Shown one piece after another: positions 1 to 9,675 of a stretch of 64,000 nucleotides of DNA. Positions within the stretch are counted from its first letter, which is position 1; every line of letters starts with the position of its first letter. The notes under the pieces are model-generated. The model saw only the letters and a program-made list of their open reading frames with translations. It made no database searches and was not told the origin of the DNA. Origin of the DNA: Microvirga subterranea (GTDB lineage: Bacteria; Pseudomonadota; Alphaproteobacteria; Rhizobiales; Beijerinckiaceae); contig NZ_QQBB01000002.1 of NCBI RefSeq assembly GCF_003350535.1, positions 492,594 through 556,593 of the forward strand, in the 5' to 3' direction. The position numbers were made by a program, and so were the translations under genes.

Positions 1-35
1 GCTGCGAGCAGAGAGCCCTTGCCGATCCAGTTCAT
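1..35 (-). CDS. N-terminal start of an unidentified protein (partial)
   Basis: Only the first eleven codons are inside the window. On the minus strand an ATG at 35 opens MNWIGKGSLLA and is preceded by a strong GGGAGG ribosome binding site about six bases upstream. It follows the ABC permease gene in the same direction after a gap of about 125 bases, so it may be the last member of the sugar operon or the start of a new unit. Too little is visible to name a family. Confidence 0.5.
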   Translation of the reverse strand, partial: MNWIGKGSLLA

Positions 36-160
36 GAGATCCTCCCGTTTCACGCATCCGCGCTCCGGTTTAGGAGCCGGGTATTCGCAACGCAAAAAGC
101 TAGCACGCGCGGGTCACCGACAGAGTGACAACTGCGTGAACAATCCTTTCGGGGTGCCGG

Positions 161-1060
161 CTACTCCTTCACGGCGCCCGTCATCGATGACACGTAGTAG
201 TCGACGAAGAACGAGTAGAGCAGCACCACGGGAAGCGAGCCCAGGAGCGCGCCGGCCATGAGAGCGCCCCACTCGTAGACGTCGCCGCGCACGAGTTCGG
301 TCAGCACGCCGACCGGCACGGTCTTGTTCTCCGAGGATTGGATGAAGGTCAGGGCGTAGATGAACTCGTTCCAGGACAGGGTGAAGGCGAAGATGCCCGC
401 GGAGATCAGCCCCGGCACCGAGAGCGGCAGCATGATCTTCATGAGGATCTGCCAGCGGGAGGCTCCGTCGACCAGGGCGCATTCCTCCAGCTCGAACGGT
501 ATCGACCGGAAATAGCCCATCAGCAGCCAGGTGCAGAACGGGATGAGAAAGGTCGGATAGGTGAAGATCAGAGCGAGCTTGGTGTCGTAGATGCCGAAGT
601 TGAAGATCATCACGGCGAGCGGGATGAACAGGATCGACGGCGGCACCAGATAGGCGAGGAAGATCAGCAGGCCGATCCAGCGCGAGCCGTTGAAGCGGAT
701 CCGCTCGATCGCGTAGGCGCCGAGGACCGACGCCGCCAGCGACAGGACCGTCGATCCCACCGCCACCACCATCGTGTTGACGAGCCATCCCGGATAGGAG
801 GTCTCGAACAGCAGGTAGCGGATGTGCTGAAGGGTCGGATGTTCCGGCCAGAGCGGGTTGAACTCCCGAAAGTTGGTGAGCTCGTTGTTCGGCTTCAGGG
901 CCGTGATCGTCATCCAGTAGAACGGGAACAGGAGGACGAAGACGAAGATCGCGAGCGGCAGGTAGATCGTGACCAGCCGCCTCGGCAACCGGTCGAGGTA
1001 GCTCATGCCGACGCTCTCGTCGGCCATCGTCTGATCGGCGGGGCGTGCCGTGGAGGTCAT
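161..1060 (-). CDS. Carbohydrate ABC transporter permease, MalG-type
   Basis: Second inner-membrane permease of a carbohydrate uptake ABC transporter (binding-protein-dependent, CUT1 class). About 299 residues starting MTSTARPADQT, with a first membrane segment near residues 30-50 and several hydrophobic helices. The cytoplasmic EAA loop that docks on the ATPase is visible as LEECALVDGASRWQIL followed by IMLPLSVPG. The ATG overlaps the stop of the upstream permease by one base (TGATG), so translational coupling is likely. An upstream in-frame extension exists but lies inside the other permease gene and was rejected. The substrate cannot be read from the sequence; nearby sugar-acid dehydrogenases suggest a sugar or polyol. 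Confidence 0.93.
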   Translation of the reverse strand: MTSTARPADQTMADESVGMSYLDRLPRRLVTIYLPLAIFVFVLLFPFYWMTITALKPNNELTNFREFNPLWPEHPTLQHIRYLLFETSYPGWLVNTMVVAVGSTVLSLAASVLGAYAIERIRFNGSRWIGLLIFLAYLVPPSILFIPLAVMIFNFGIYDTKLALIFTYPTFLIPFCTWLLMGYFRSIPFELEECALVDGASRWQILMKIMLPLSVPGLISAGIFAFTLSWNEFIYALTFIQSSENKTVPVGVLTELVRGDVYEWGALMAGALLGSLPVVLLYSFFVDYYVSSMTGAVKE

Positions 1061-2004
1061 CAGTCCGTTCCTCCCTGCTGCCAGCGGCGACGCTGCAGAC
1101 CGAAATAGCTGAACAGGATCGCGGCGAGCAGGAACGGCACCATGGCGACGGCGATCGCCGCGCCCTCGCCGAGCTGGCCGCCGGGAATGGCGCGCTGGAA
1201 GCTCAATGTCGCCATGAGGTGGGTGGCGTTGAGCGGTCCGCCGCGGGTCAGCACGTAGATGAGCTGGAAGTCGGTGAAGGTGAACAGCACCGAGAAGGTC
1301 ATCACCACGGCGATGAGAGGGGACAGCATCGGCAGCGTGATGTAGCGGAAGCGCTGCCAGGAGGTGGCGCCGTCCAGGGTCGCGGCCTCGTGCAGGGAGG
1401 GCGAGATCGTCTGAAGGCCGGCCAGCAGGGTGATCGCCACGAACGGGATGCCGCGCCAGACATTGGTGAGGATCACCGTGATACGGGCATTCGTGGTGTC
1501 GCCCAGGAAATTGATCGGGGTCTCGATGAGGCCGAGATTGATGAGCGCCCAGGAGATGATCGAAAACTGGGAATCGTAGATCCACCAGAACGCGATGGCG
1601 GAAAGAACCGTCGGAACGACCCAGGGCAGGAGCACGACCGCCCGGACGAAGGCTTTGAACGGAATGTGCTCGTTGAGAAGAAGCGCGAGCCAGAGGCCAA
1701 GCCCGAACTTCAGGACCGAAGCCACCACCGTGTACAGGATGGTGTTGAACACGGAGAGCCAGAAGAGGCTGTCCTCCCACAGGAGCTGGTAGTTCTCCAG
1801 GCCGACGAAGACGCCGGCGCGGCCGATCCTCGTATCCGTGAAGCCGAGCCAGACGCCGAGACCGAGCGGATAGGTCAGGAAGATCAGCAGGAATGCTGCT
1901 CCGGGCAGCATGAAGAGCAGGCCGAGAAAACCCTTGCTCTGGAGCAGAGGCTCCCGCGACCGCGCCGCTGGCGCGTCTGCGTGGGTGAGGGCAGCATTGG
2001 CCAT
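1060..2004 (-). CDS. Carbohydrate ABC transporter permease, MalF-type
   Basis: First inner-membrane permease of the same transporter, about 314 residues. A hydrophobic helix near residues 25-45 (LGLLFMLPGAAFLLIFLTYP) starts a six-helix MalF-like core. The EAA loop reads HEAATLDGATSWQRFRYITL, the docking site for the ATPase. I chose the ATG at 2004 because GGAG sits six bases before it; a TTG two codons earlier would touch the ribosome binding site. It lies between the binding protein gene (gap about 60 bases holding a hairpin) and the MalG-type permease (one-base overlap). Confidence 0.93.
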   Translation of the reverse strand: MANAALTHADAPAARSREPLLQSKGFLGLLFMLPGAAFLLIFLTYPLGLGVWLGFTDTRIGRAGVFVGLENYQLLWEDSLFWLSVFNTILYTVVASVLKFGLGLWLALLLNEHIPFKAFVRAVVLLPWVVPTVLSAIAFWWIYDSQFSIISWALINLGLIETPINFLGDTTNARITVILTNVWRGIPFVAITLLAGLQTISPSLHEAATLDGATSWQRFRYITLPMLSPLIAVVMTFSVLFTFTDFQLIYVLTRGGPLNATHLMATLSFQRAIPGGQLGEGAAIAVAMVPFLLAAILFSYFGLQRRRWQQGGTD

Positions 2005-2033
2005 CGGCAACTCCGCTGTACCAAAATAAGGAA

Positions 2034-2056
2034 GGGCGGCGGCACGTGCGCCGCCC
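2034..2056 (-). promoter_or_regulatory. Hairpin between binding-protein and permease genes
   Basis: An 8-bp perfect GC stem (GGGCGGCG / CGCCGCCC) with a seven-base loop lies just after the binding-protein stop codon. In sugar ABC operons such hairpins often protect the upstream mRNA or partly end transcription, giving more binding protein than permease. There is no long U tract, so I read it as a stabiliser or attenuator rather than a full terminator. Confidence 0.6.
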
Positions 2057-2065
2057 CATTCGTCG

Positions 2066-3385
2066 TCAGACGCGGTAGTAGCGGTTCGCCCGCTGTTCGG
2101 CGCGCTTGGCGGCTTCCTCCGGCGTGCGTTGCCCGGTGGCGGCTTCCGCCACCATGTCGACCATCACGTAGTCTGCCATCGTGGCGGCGGAGGCGTAGCC
2201 GAGCGGTCCGGCATAACCGTTCGTACGCAGGGTCGACGAGGCGCGCTTGTAGGGCTCGTGCACCGGGTCCGATGTCCACACCGGATTGTCGATCATGCCC
2301 TTCAGGGGCGGGCAGCAATAGGCGCTCGACGCCGTGATCCAGGCGTCCATCTGCGGCTTGTCGAGCATGTATTGCAGGTAGGCCCGGGCCGCGTTCGGGT
2401 ACTTGGTGTACTGGAAGATGACCGCCGAGGTCGTCTGGTGCAGTTCAACCGCTTGTCCGACAGGTCCGACCGGCAGGGTGGTCGAGCGGATGTCCTTCGC
2501 CATGTCGGCCATCTTGGGGTCGTTCTTGGCCGAGTAGTAGAGGGAGACGCCGTTCGCCGTGACGGAGATGTCGCCCGACAGGAACACCCGGTTGTTGTTG
2601 ATGTCGAGCCAGCTCTCCGTGCCGGGAATGAAGGTCTGGTAGAGTTCGCGGGCGTATTGCAGCGCCTTGATGGTCTCGGGCGAGTTGATGGCGACCTTGC
2701 CGCTCTCGTCCACCATCTTGCCGCCGTGGCTCCAGACGATCCAGTGGGCGAAGTTGTTGCCGTCGCCCACCGCCTTGCCGAGGGCGAAGCCGGCCGGCTT
2801 GCTCTTGGCCTTGAGGGCTTTGCACATCTCCAGGAATTCGTCCGTCTTTTCCGGGAACTTCGACCAGCCGGCCTGCTGGAGCATGCTCTCGCGGTAGAGA
2901 ATGCCGTTGCCGATGGCCGCCAGCGGGAGCGCGATGAACTTGTTGTCCCGCTTCGCATAGCCTTCGAGGCCCGGATAATAGCCGCCGTACTTGCTGGCGA
3001 AGTTCGTGGCGATGTCGGTGACGTCCATCAGCTTGTCGGGGTACTGGAAGGGATCGTCGAACCAGACCAGCATGATGTCCGGGCCCGAGCCGACATTGGC
3101 GGCCACGGCCGCCTTCGGGCGGATGTCCTCCCAGCTCTCCTTGTCGACGCGCACCTGGACGCCGGTCTCGTCGGAGAATTTCTTTGTATTGGCGAGCCAC
3201 GAATCCTCGTCGCCCTTCACGAAGGGCGTCCAGCGCAGCACGCGCAGGGAGGCTCCCTGTTCAGGCTTGTAGGCCGGCGCGGCAGCCTGCGCAAAGGCCG
3301 GCCCGGATCCCAGCAACTGGGCTCCCGCCGCGCCCGCCGCAAGGCCGGCGGTCCCGAGAAGCAGATCGCGTCTAGACAACGTCAT
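2066..3385 (-). CDS. Carbohydrate ABC transporter substrate-binding protein
   Basis: Periplasmic binding protein of the CUT1 transporter, about 439 residues. The start MTLSRRDLLLGTAGLAAGAAG carries a twin-arginine-type signal (SRRDLLLG) with cleavage probably after a later AFAQA, so it may be exported folded by Tat. The rest resembles family-1 solute-binding proteins (for example SWEDIRPKAAVAANVGSGPDI near the N-terminus, then alternating alpha/beta lobes). The ATG at 3385 was preferred to a longer frame because that extension would run into the ATPase gene and hide the signal peptide. Encoded directly after the ATPase gene and before both permeases. Confidence 0.92.
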   Translation of the reverse strand: MTLSRRDLLLGTAGLAAGAAGAQLLGSGPAFAQAAAPAYKPEQGASLRVLRWTPFVKGDEDSWLANTKKFSDETGVQVRVDKESWEDIRPKAAVAANVGSGPDIMLVWFDDPFQYPDKLMDVTDIATNFASKYGGYYPGLEGYAKRDNKFIALPLAAIGNGILYRESMLQQAGWSKFPEKTDEFLEMCKALKAKSKPAGFALGKAVGDGNNFAHWIVWSHGGKMVDESGKVAINSPETIKALQYARELYQTFIPGTESWLDINNNRVFLSGDISVTANGVSLYYSAKNDPKMADMAKDIRSTTLPVGPVGQAVELHQTTSAVIFQYTKYPNAARAYLQYMLDKPQMDAWITASSAYCCPPLKGMIDNPVWTSDPVHEPYKRASSTLRTNGYAGPLGYASAATMADYVMVDMVAEAATGQRTPEEAAKRAEQRANRYYRV

Positions 3386-3458
3386 CGTCGATTCCTCCGC
3401 AGCCCGGGATGTTTTTTGAACGGCTACGCAACCTTCCCGGCAGGGTCGCGCGCTGAAG

Positions 3459-4511
<1,053 letters not shown>

Positions 4512-4923
4512 GTGGCCCCCTTTGCGCTTCCATGCCCTGACAGGAATGGCGTCGGACGGGACATGATGTCCGTCCCAGGACGCGGGCAGCAGACAACCGG
4601 CGCGTCAATGCCGGCCTACGGCCTTGAAGCATGCACTTCCTCCCAGCCCCCGCTTTTATACGTGCCCGTCTGATGCAGGCTTGCAGCGTTGCTTGCGTGC
4701 ATTATTCCAGCAGTATTCGGCCGAGATCAAGCACCAGTGTCATGCTTTTTCGAAGAGGCCTCCCAATGGAGCGGAATCAAGATTTCGCGAACGGAAGGTA
4801 TCCGCTCCAGGAAGAGCAGGTCCGCGTCACAGATCTTGCGCGGCGGCGGCCGAATTCTGATCATGGCATTGCAAAGATTGAAGCCGACCTTCACAGTAAG
4901 CGCGACGCAAAGGAAGCTCATTG
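4512..4923. promoter_or_regulatory. Divergent intergenic region with operator-like palindrome
   Basis: About 410 bases separate the ABC operon (minus) from the sugar-acid operon (plus), so both promoters should be here. At 4554-4575 there is an interrupted palindrome: GGACG + G + GACAT, one central base, then ATGTC + CGTCC. It sits about 45 bases upstream of the ATPase start. No regulator gene is adjacent within the window. I see no convincing coding frame in this stretch. Confidence 0.45.
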
Positions 4924-5904
4924 ATGGAAGTTCTCGTTCTCGGGGCGGCCGGCATGGTCGGCCGCAAGCTCGTCGAACGCCTCGCGGCGGAGGGGAATCT
5001 CGGCGGGCGGCAGATCACCCGCGCGATCCTGCACGACGTCGTCGAGCCGCCGGTCCCGCAGAATGCTCCCTTCGCAGCAACCCAGGTGACCTCCGACTTC
5101 TCCGCTCCCGGCGATGCGGAAAAGCTCGTCGCGAGCCGGCCCGACGTCATCTTTCATCTCGCTGCCATCGTGTCGGGCGAGGCCGAAGCCGATTTCGACA
5201 AGGGCATGCGCATCAACCTTGACGGAACGAGGCTGCTCTTCGATGCGGTCCGCGTCATCGACGGCTATTGCCCGCGCCTCGTCTTCACGTCGTCCATCGC
5301 GGTCTTCGGCGCGCCCTTTCCGGACGCCATCGGCGATGAGTTCTTCCTGACGCCGCTGACGAGCTACGGCACGCAGAAGGCCATCGGTGAACTGCTCCTG
5401 TCCGACTACACGAGGCGCGGCTTCCTCGATGGGGTGGGAATCAGGCTGCCGACCATCTGCGTGCGTCCGGGCAAGCCCAACAAGGCCGCTTCGGGATTCT
5501 TTTCCGGCATCATCCGGGAGCCCCTCAACGGGCAGGAGGCGATCCTTCCGGTTCCCGAGGATGTCCGGCACACGCATGCCTCGCCCAAGTCCGCCGTCGG
5601 CTTCCTGATCCACGCCGCCACCATCGAAGGGGCGCGTCTCGGGCCGCGGCGCAACCTCACCATGCCGGGTGTCTCCGTGACCGTGGCGGAGCAGATCGAC
5701 GCCCTGCGGCGCATCGCGGGCGACCGGGTCGTCGCCCGCATCCGCCGCGAGCCTGACGAAACGATCATGCGGATCGTCGAGGGCTGGCCGCAGCGCTTCG
5801 ATGCGCGCCGGGCAAGGGAACTCGGCTTCCGGGCGGAGGAGAGCTTCGACGAGATCATCCGCATCCATATCGACGACGAGCTCGGCGGCACCTTCGCCTC
5901 CTGA
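4924..5904 (+). CDS. denD: DenD-like NAD-dependent sugar-acid dehydrogenase
   Basis: Extended SDR (NAD-dependent epimerase/dehydratase fold), 326 residues, most like D-erythronate dehydrogenase DenD, which oxidises a four-carbon sugar acid at C2. The Rossmann motif GAAGMVG is at 7-13, the catalytic serine lies in FTSSIAVFG (123-124), and Tyr148-x3-Lys152 is in SYGTQK. The ATG at 4924 has GGAAG about six bases upstream; a TTG one codon earlier is less likely. It heads a three-gene plus-strand operon with two classical SDRs and faces a carbohydrate ABC transporter. The typical partner genes otnK, otnC and otnI are not in this window, so exact substrate is uncertain. Confidence 0.75.
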   Translation: MEVLVLGAAGMVGRKLVERLAAEGNLGGRQITRAILHDVVEPPVPQNAPFAATQVTSDFSAPGDAEKLVASRPDVIFHLAAIVSGEAEADFDKGMRINLDGTRLLFDAVRVIDGYCPRLVFTSSIAVFGAPFPDAIGDEFFLTPLTSYGTQKAIGELLLSDYTRRGFLDGVGIRLPTICVRPGKPNKAASGFFSGIIREPLNGQEAILPVPEDVRHTHASPKSAVGFLIHAATIEGARLGPRRNLTMPGVSVTVAEQIDALRRIAGDRVVARIRREPDETIMRIVEGWPQRFDARRARELGFRAEESFDEIIRIHIDDELGGTFAS

Positions 5905-5930
5905 GCGCGGATCATCGGGGAGAGCCTACC

Positions 5931-6680
5931 ATGGCCAACGAGAAGCGGTTCGAGGGCAAGCGCGCCATCGTGACCGGTGGCGCCTCCGGCATCGGAATGG
6001 GCGTCAGCGCCCGCCTTGCCGGGGAAGGCGCCAGGGTCGCCATCTGGGACATGAACGACGAGGCATTGTCGGCCGCCCGGGAGAAGATCGGCCCGGGAGC
6101 CGTGACGATCCGGGTGGATATCACCGATCCGGATGCGGTTCAGGCGGCCTGCGAGGAGACCCGGACGGCGCTCGGCGGCATCGACATCCTGGTCGCAAGC
6201 GCCGGCATCACGGGCCCGAACACGACCGTTTGGGAATACCCCGTCGATGCCTGGCGCCAAGTGATCGACGTCAATCTCAACGGCCTGTTCTACTGCAACA
6301 GGGCGGTGGTTCCGGTCATGCTGGCAGGCGGCTATGGCCGGATCGTCAACGTGGCCTCGGTCGCCGGCAAGGAAGGCAACCCGAACGCTTCGGCCTACAG
6401 CGCCTCCAAGGCGGCGGTCATCGGCCTCACCAAGTCCCTGGGCAAGGAACTCGCCAAAAACAACATCACGGTGAACTGCGTCACGCCCGCCGCGGTCCGC
6501 ACCCCGATCTTCGACCAGATGAGCCAGACGCACATCGACTTCATGCTGTCGAAGATTCCCATGGGCCGGTTCGGCACCGTGGAGGAGGTGACGGCGCTGA
6601 TCACCTGGCTCGCGAGCGAGGAATGCTCCTTCACCACGGGAGGAGTCTTCGACGTGTCCGGCGGGCGGGCGACGTACTGA
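5931..6680 (+). CDS. SDR family oxidoreductase
   Basis: Classical short-chain dehydrogenase of 249 residues. Cofactor motif TGGASGIG at 15-22, catalytic Ser143, Tyr156 and Lys160 (YSASK) are all present, and the structural NNAG motif is replaced by VASAGI. An acidic residue after the second strand (WDMND) suggests NAD preference. It follows the DenD-like gene by 26 bases and precedes a second SDR by 28 bases, so it probably takes part in the same sugar-acid or polyol route, for example as a sugar or alditol dehydrogenase. The substrate cannot be assigned from sequence. Confidence 0.88.
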   Translation: MANEKRFEGKRAIVTGGASGIGMGVSARLAGEGARVAIWDMNDEALSAAREKIGPGAVTIRVDITDPDAVQAACEETRTALGGIDILVASAGITGPNTTVWEYPVDAWRQVIDVNLNGLFYCNRAVVPVMLAGGYGRIVNVASVAGKEGNPNASAYSASKAAVIGLTKSLGKELAKNNITVNCVTPAAVRTPIFDQMSQTHIDFMLSKIPMGRFGTVEEVTALITWLASEECSFTTGGVFDVSGGRATY

Positions 6681-6708
6681 ACGAACTGATGGCAAAGAGG
6701 GGAAACGA

Positions 6709-7467
6709 ATGGCCGAAAACGCGAAGATCGCCATCGTCACGGGGGCAGGGACCGGGGTCGGCAAGGCGATCACCCGCGGACTTCTGGAGGCCGGGTTTAC
6801 GGTCCTGATGGCCGGACGGCGCCGGGACGTGCTGGAAGCGGCGGAGCGCGAGGTCAGGGCGCCGGGGACGACAGTTCTCTCGGTGCCGACGGACATCACC
6901 GATCCCGCCTCTGTCGCTGCCCTGTTCGCAAAGGCCAAAGAGGACTTCGGAAGGCTCGACCTCCTGGTCAACAACGCCGGGATCGGGGCGCCTGCCATTC
7001 CGCTCGAGGATCTCTCGATCGAGCAGTGGCGAAGCGTCGTCGATACCAACCTCACGGGTGCGTTCCTCTGCACCCAGGAGGCCTTCCGCATCATGAAGGA
7101 CCAGAGCCCGCGCGGCGGCCGGATCATCAACAACGGATCGGTCTCGGCCTATGCGCCGCGCCCGCTGTCCGCACCCTATACCGCCACGAAGCACGCCATT
7201 CTCGGCTTGACCAAGTCGACGGCGCTCGATGGGCGTCCCTACGACATCGCCTGCGGGCAGATCGACATCGGGAACGCCGCGACCGACATGACGACCAAGA
7301 TCGCGACCGGCGTGCTGCAGGCCAACGGATCGGTCGCCGCGGAGCCCACGATCGACCCGAAGCATGTCGCGGATGCGGTGGTCTACATGGCGAACCTGCC
7401 GCTCGCGGCCAATGTTCTCACCATGACCGTGATGGCGACCAAGATGCCGTTCGTGGGGCGCGGCTGA
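6709..7467 (+). CDS. SDR family oxidoreductase
   Basis: Second classical SDR of the operon, 252 residues. TGAGTGVG at 11-18, NNAG at 88-91, catalytic Ser in NNGSVSAY (about 144-146), Tyr157 and Lys161 (YTATK). AGRRRD after the second strand, with several arginines, suggests NADP binding, in contrast to the acidic motif of the neighbouring SDR; the two enzymes may use different cofactors. The C-terminal part ([15 protein letters not shown]) resembles uncharacterised SDRs found beside sugar ABC operons. Last gene of the operon. Confidence 0.87.
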   Translation: MAENAKIAIVTGAGTGVGKAITRGLLEAGFTVLMAGRRRDVLEAAEREVRAPGTTVLSVPTDITDPASVAALFAKAKEDFGRLDLLVNNAGIGAPAIPLEDLSIEQWRSVVDTNLTGAFLCTQEAFRIMKDQSPRGGRIINNGSVSAYAPRPLSAPYTATKHAILGLTKSTALDGRPYDIACGQIDIGNAATDMTTKIATGVLQANGSVAAEPTIDPKHVADAVVYMANLPLAANVLTMTVMATKMPFVGRG

Positions 7468-7487
7468 GCCGAGGCCGGCACCTCATG

Positions 7488-7898
7488 TCAGGAGGCGAGG
7501 GGGGTCTTCGGCGCGACGGAATCGCGTTTCGCCGGGGCCGCTAGGTCAGGGCTGCCGAGGGTCTCAAGCGCCGGCAGGAGCCGGTTCTCGAGGGAGGCGA
7601 TCTGACGGGTCAGGGCGTCGATGCTGGCCTTGAGGGCCAGGACGTCGGCCGCGTCGGGAATCGTCGCAGAGGACGGCCGTGACGGCTCCACGACCGGGCC
7701 GAGCATCGGCTCCCGTCGCTCATGGATGATCGAATAGGCGGCCGGCTCAGGCCGCTCCTCGGCCTTCCGGAAAAACAGGCCCAGGGCACTCCGGACAAGG
7801 CGCCAGACAATCCAGGCACCGAGGGCCGCCGCCAGGACCGTGACGATCGCCGGAGCAAATTCCAGCCCATAGGTCAGAAACGAGTTTCCATCGAGCAA
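7488..7898 (-). CDS. Hypothetical single-pass membrane protein with coiled coil
   Basis: No recognised family. About 136 residues: one N-terminal membrane segment (FAPAIVTVLAAALGAWIVWR), a short proline-rich linker, and a heptad-like C-terminal stretch (ALKASIDALTRQIASLENRL) that should form a coiled coil. I chose a TTG start at 7898 because AAGGAG lies eight bases before it; a longer frame begins at an ATG at 7940 without a clear ribosome binding site. It is convergent with the second SDR gene and diverges from the YihY gene. Confidence 0.6.
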   Translation of the reverse strand: MLDGNSFLTYGLEFAPAIVTVLAAALGAWIVWRLVRSALGLFFRKAEERPEPAAYSIIHERREPMLGPVVEPSRPSSATIPDAADVLALKASIDALTRQIASLENRLLPALETLGSPDLAAPAKRDSVAPKTPLAS

Positions 7899-8021
7899 GC
7901 GCAATTCTCCTTCTGCATGGCTCCATGCCGGAGCGCACATAAGGTGAGGAGTGTGACTGCTTTAAGTTCTTGTCGTGGCATTCGCCCCATTGCTGATGCG
8001 ATACATCGTTCCCGCGGCATC

Positions 8022-8047
8022 GGAACCAGAAGCGTGGCCATTCGGTT
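8022..8047 (+). promoter_or_regulatory. Possible EcfG-type stress promoter for the YihY gene
   Basis: GGAAC at 8022-8026, a 17-base spacer, then GGTT at 8044-8047 fits the general-stress sigma EcfG pattern (GGAAC, 16-17 bases, cGTT), 54 bases upstream of the YihY ATG. A similar match occurs at 32853-32877 with no gene behind it, so chance matches happen in this GC-rich sequence. Confidence 0.35.
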
Positions 8048-8100
8048 GAGCACAGGATCGGCAGCTGCAAGCGCCGAGTGTCGGCAGATCCGGGTGACGC

Positions 8101-9003
8101 ATGCCTTCCGAAATATGGCGATTGCTCAAGGCGGCCTTCGTGGGATGGTGGAACGACCGCGCCATGAGCCTGGGAGCGTCTATCGCGTTCTTTACCGTCT
8201 TCTCCCTGGCTCCGATCCTCCTCGCGGCGATTGCGGTGGCGGGCCTCGTCTTCGGCGTCGACGCCGCCCGAGGACGCATCGTTGGAGAATTCGGATACCT
8301 CATCGGCGAGCAATCGGCGTCCGCCCTCGAGGCGATGATCGTCAGCGCAAGCAATGTCGGATCGGGTATCGTCGGGATGACGATCGGCGTGGTTACGTTC
8401 CTGCTTCTTGCGACCGGCGCCATCGTCGAGCTGCAGGACGACCTCAACATCATCTGGAAGGCGACGCCGCCGTCGTCCTATGGCGTCTGGTTCTTCGTCC
8501 GCACGCGGCTGCTCAGTCTCGCGCTGGTGCTCGGGATCGGTTTTCTGCTCCTTGTCTCTCTTATCATCGACGCCGGGCTCTCCGCCCTCGGCGCCTATCT
8601 CGAGGCGAAGTTCTCGGGCGCGACCTTCATCCTGCAGTTCCTCAACAGCCTCGTGGCCTTCGGCATCGCGTTCCTGCTGTTTTCCATGATCTTCAAGATG
8701 CTGCCGGCCGTCGAACTGAAGTGGCGGGATGTCTGGACCGGCGCGCTGGTCACCAGCCTTCTCTTCACCCTGGGCAAGTTCCTGATCGGCTACTATCTCG
8801 GGCGAAGCGGTGTGACCTCGACTTACGGCGCGGCTGCGTCCCTCATCACGATCCTTTTGTGGATCTATTATTCCTCGCTGATCCTTCTCTTCGGGGCGGA
8901 GTTTACGAAGGTCTACTCGGAGCATCGCGGCAGTCGCGCCGCCCGAAGGGCCGCCGAAAAAGCAAAAGCTCTGGAGGCCGATAGGTCAGGTGTGGCGCAA
9001 TAA
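8101..9003 (+). CDS. YihY/virulence factor BrkB family membrane protein
   Basis: Integral membrane protein of 300 residues with about six hydrophobic helices, typical of the YihY/BrkB family. The N-terminal AFVGWWNDRAMSLGASIAFF and the C-terminal YGAAASLITILLWIYYSSLI followed by FGAEFTKVY are family hallmarks. Despite an old link with RNase BN, members are not nucleases; their real role is unclear and possibly transport. The C-terminal tail is charged (RRAAEKAKALEADR). A stress-type promoter match lies upstream. Confidence 0.9.
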   Translation: MPSEIWRLLKAAFVGWWNDRAMSLGASIAFFTVFSLAPILLAAIAVAGLVFGVDAARGRIVGEFGYLIGEQSASALEAMIVSASNVGSGIVGMTIGVVTFLLLATGAIVELQDDLNIIWKATPPSSYGVWFFVRTRLLSLALVLGIGFLLLVSLIIDAGLSALGAYLEAKFSGATFILQFLNSLVAFGIAFLLFSMIFKMLPAVELKWRDVWTGALVTSLLFTLGKFLIGYYLGRSGVTSTYGAAASLITILLWIYYSSLILLFGAEFTKVYSEHRGSRAARRAAEKAKALEADRSGVAQ

Positions 9004-9005
9004 CG

Positions 9006-9030
9006 AAAAAGGCGGCTCCGGAGAGCCGCC
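9006..9030 (-). terminator. Rho-independent terminator for the glycine-zipper lipoprotein gene
   Basis: GGCGGCTC / GAGCCGCC forms an 8-bp stem with a CGGA loop (9011-9030). Read on the minus strand it is followed by TTTTT (9006-9010). It sits about 25 bases after the stop of the minus-strand lipoprotein gene and may also end the convergent YihY transcript. Confidence 0.8.
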
Positions 9031-9054
9031 TGATCGAAGGAATGTCGGCCGCAA

Positions 9055-9465
9055 TCACTCGACGATCTCGACGATCTCGCGGGTCCGCGGATCGACCAGC
9101 ACCGTGCGGTCATTGACGATCGTGTAGTTGTAGGAACTCTGCAGGCCCACGTTGCGGGGCACCGGATAGACGCGGACGCGCGGCGGAAGCGGCTGTCCGA
9201 CGACCACTTCCTCTGCGACCTGGACGGACGGCCGCCGCTGGGCCGCCACGTAGGTCCTCACGCGGGTGGATTCGTCCGCCGTCAGAATGCCGCCGGCCGC
9301 CGCGCCGGCAATGCCGCCGACGGCTGCGCCGACCGGACCGCCAACCACGGCGCCCGCCACGGCGCCGCCTGCAGCACCGGTTGCCGCACCGCTCGACTGG
9401 CAGGCTGCAAGAGGGATGGCGAGAAGGGTCAGGAGGGCGGCGGAGTTCAGGACACGAGTGCGCAT
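9055..9465 (-). CDS. Glycine-zipper lipoprotein, DUF1236-like
   Basis: Envelope lipoprotein of about 136 residues. A signal peptide ends in a lipobox, PLAAC with Cys22. Residues about 27-60 are a glycine zipper (repeated GAAGGAV, GGPVGAAVGG, GAAAGG), likely membrane associated. The C-terminal half (RVYPVPRNVGLQSSYNYTIVN, then RTVLVDPRTREIVEIVE) looks like the DUF1236 fold common in Rhizobiales. The ATG at 9465 is preferred because it places the signal sequence at the N-terminus; a longer frame exists. A strong terminator follows. Confidence 0.82.
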   Translation of the reverse strand: MRTRVLNSAALLTLLAIPLAACQSSGAATGAAGGAVAGAVVGGPVGAAVGGIAGAAAGGILTADESTRVRTYVAAQRRPSVQVAEEVVVGQPLPPRVRVYPVPRNVGLQSSYNYTIVNDRTVLVDPRTREIVEIVE

Positions 9466-9675
9466 GGCGGATTCCTTTCCGTGTTGCACGTTGCGAACGC
9501 CGATAAGCTTGAGCGGTTCCCTCGCGGGGTCTCGGATCCCGACTTCCCGGATCGTGAAGCTGTTCTGCCCGCTGGTCGGGATCATCCGAAAGGAACGGCT
9601 AGGCCATCCCGACATTAACAATGGTTAAGCGGCTGCCTGTCGCATCCAGGCGTCGGAGCGGGGAGATCAGCATTC

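Noticed and set aside
161..2059. One 632-codon frame covering both ABC permease regions
   Set aside because: Its first half is out of frame with the real MalF-type permease and reads as arginine-rich nonsense; only the second half is a gene, starting at 1060.
1045..2337. 430-codon plus-strand frame across the permease and binding-protein genes
   Set aside because: Antisense to three well-supported genes and rich in Glu/Arg/Gln typical of reverse-complement reading of membrane proteins.
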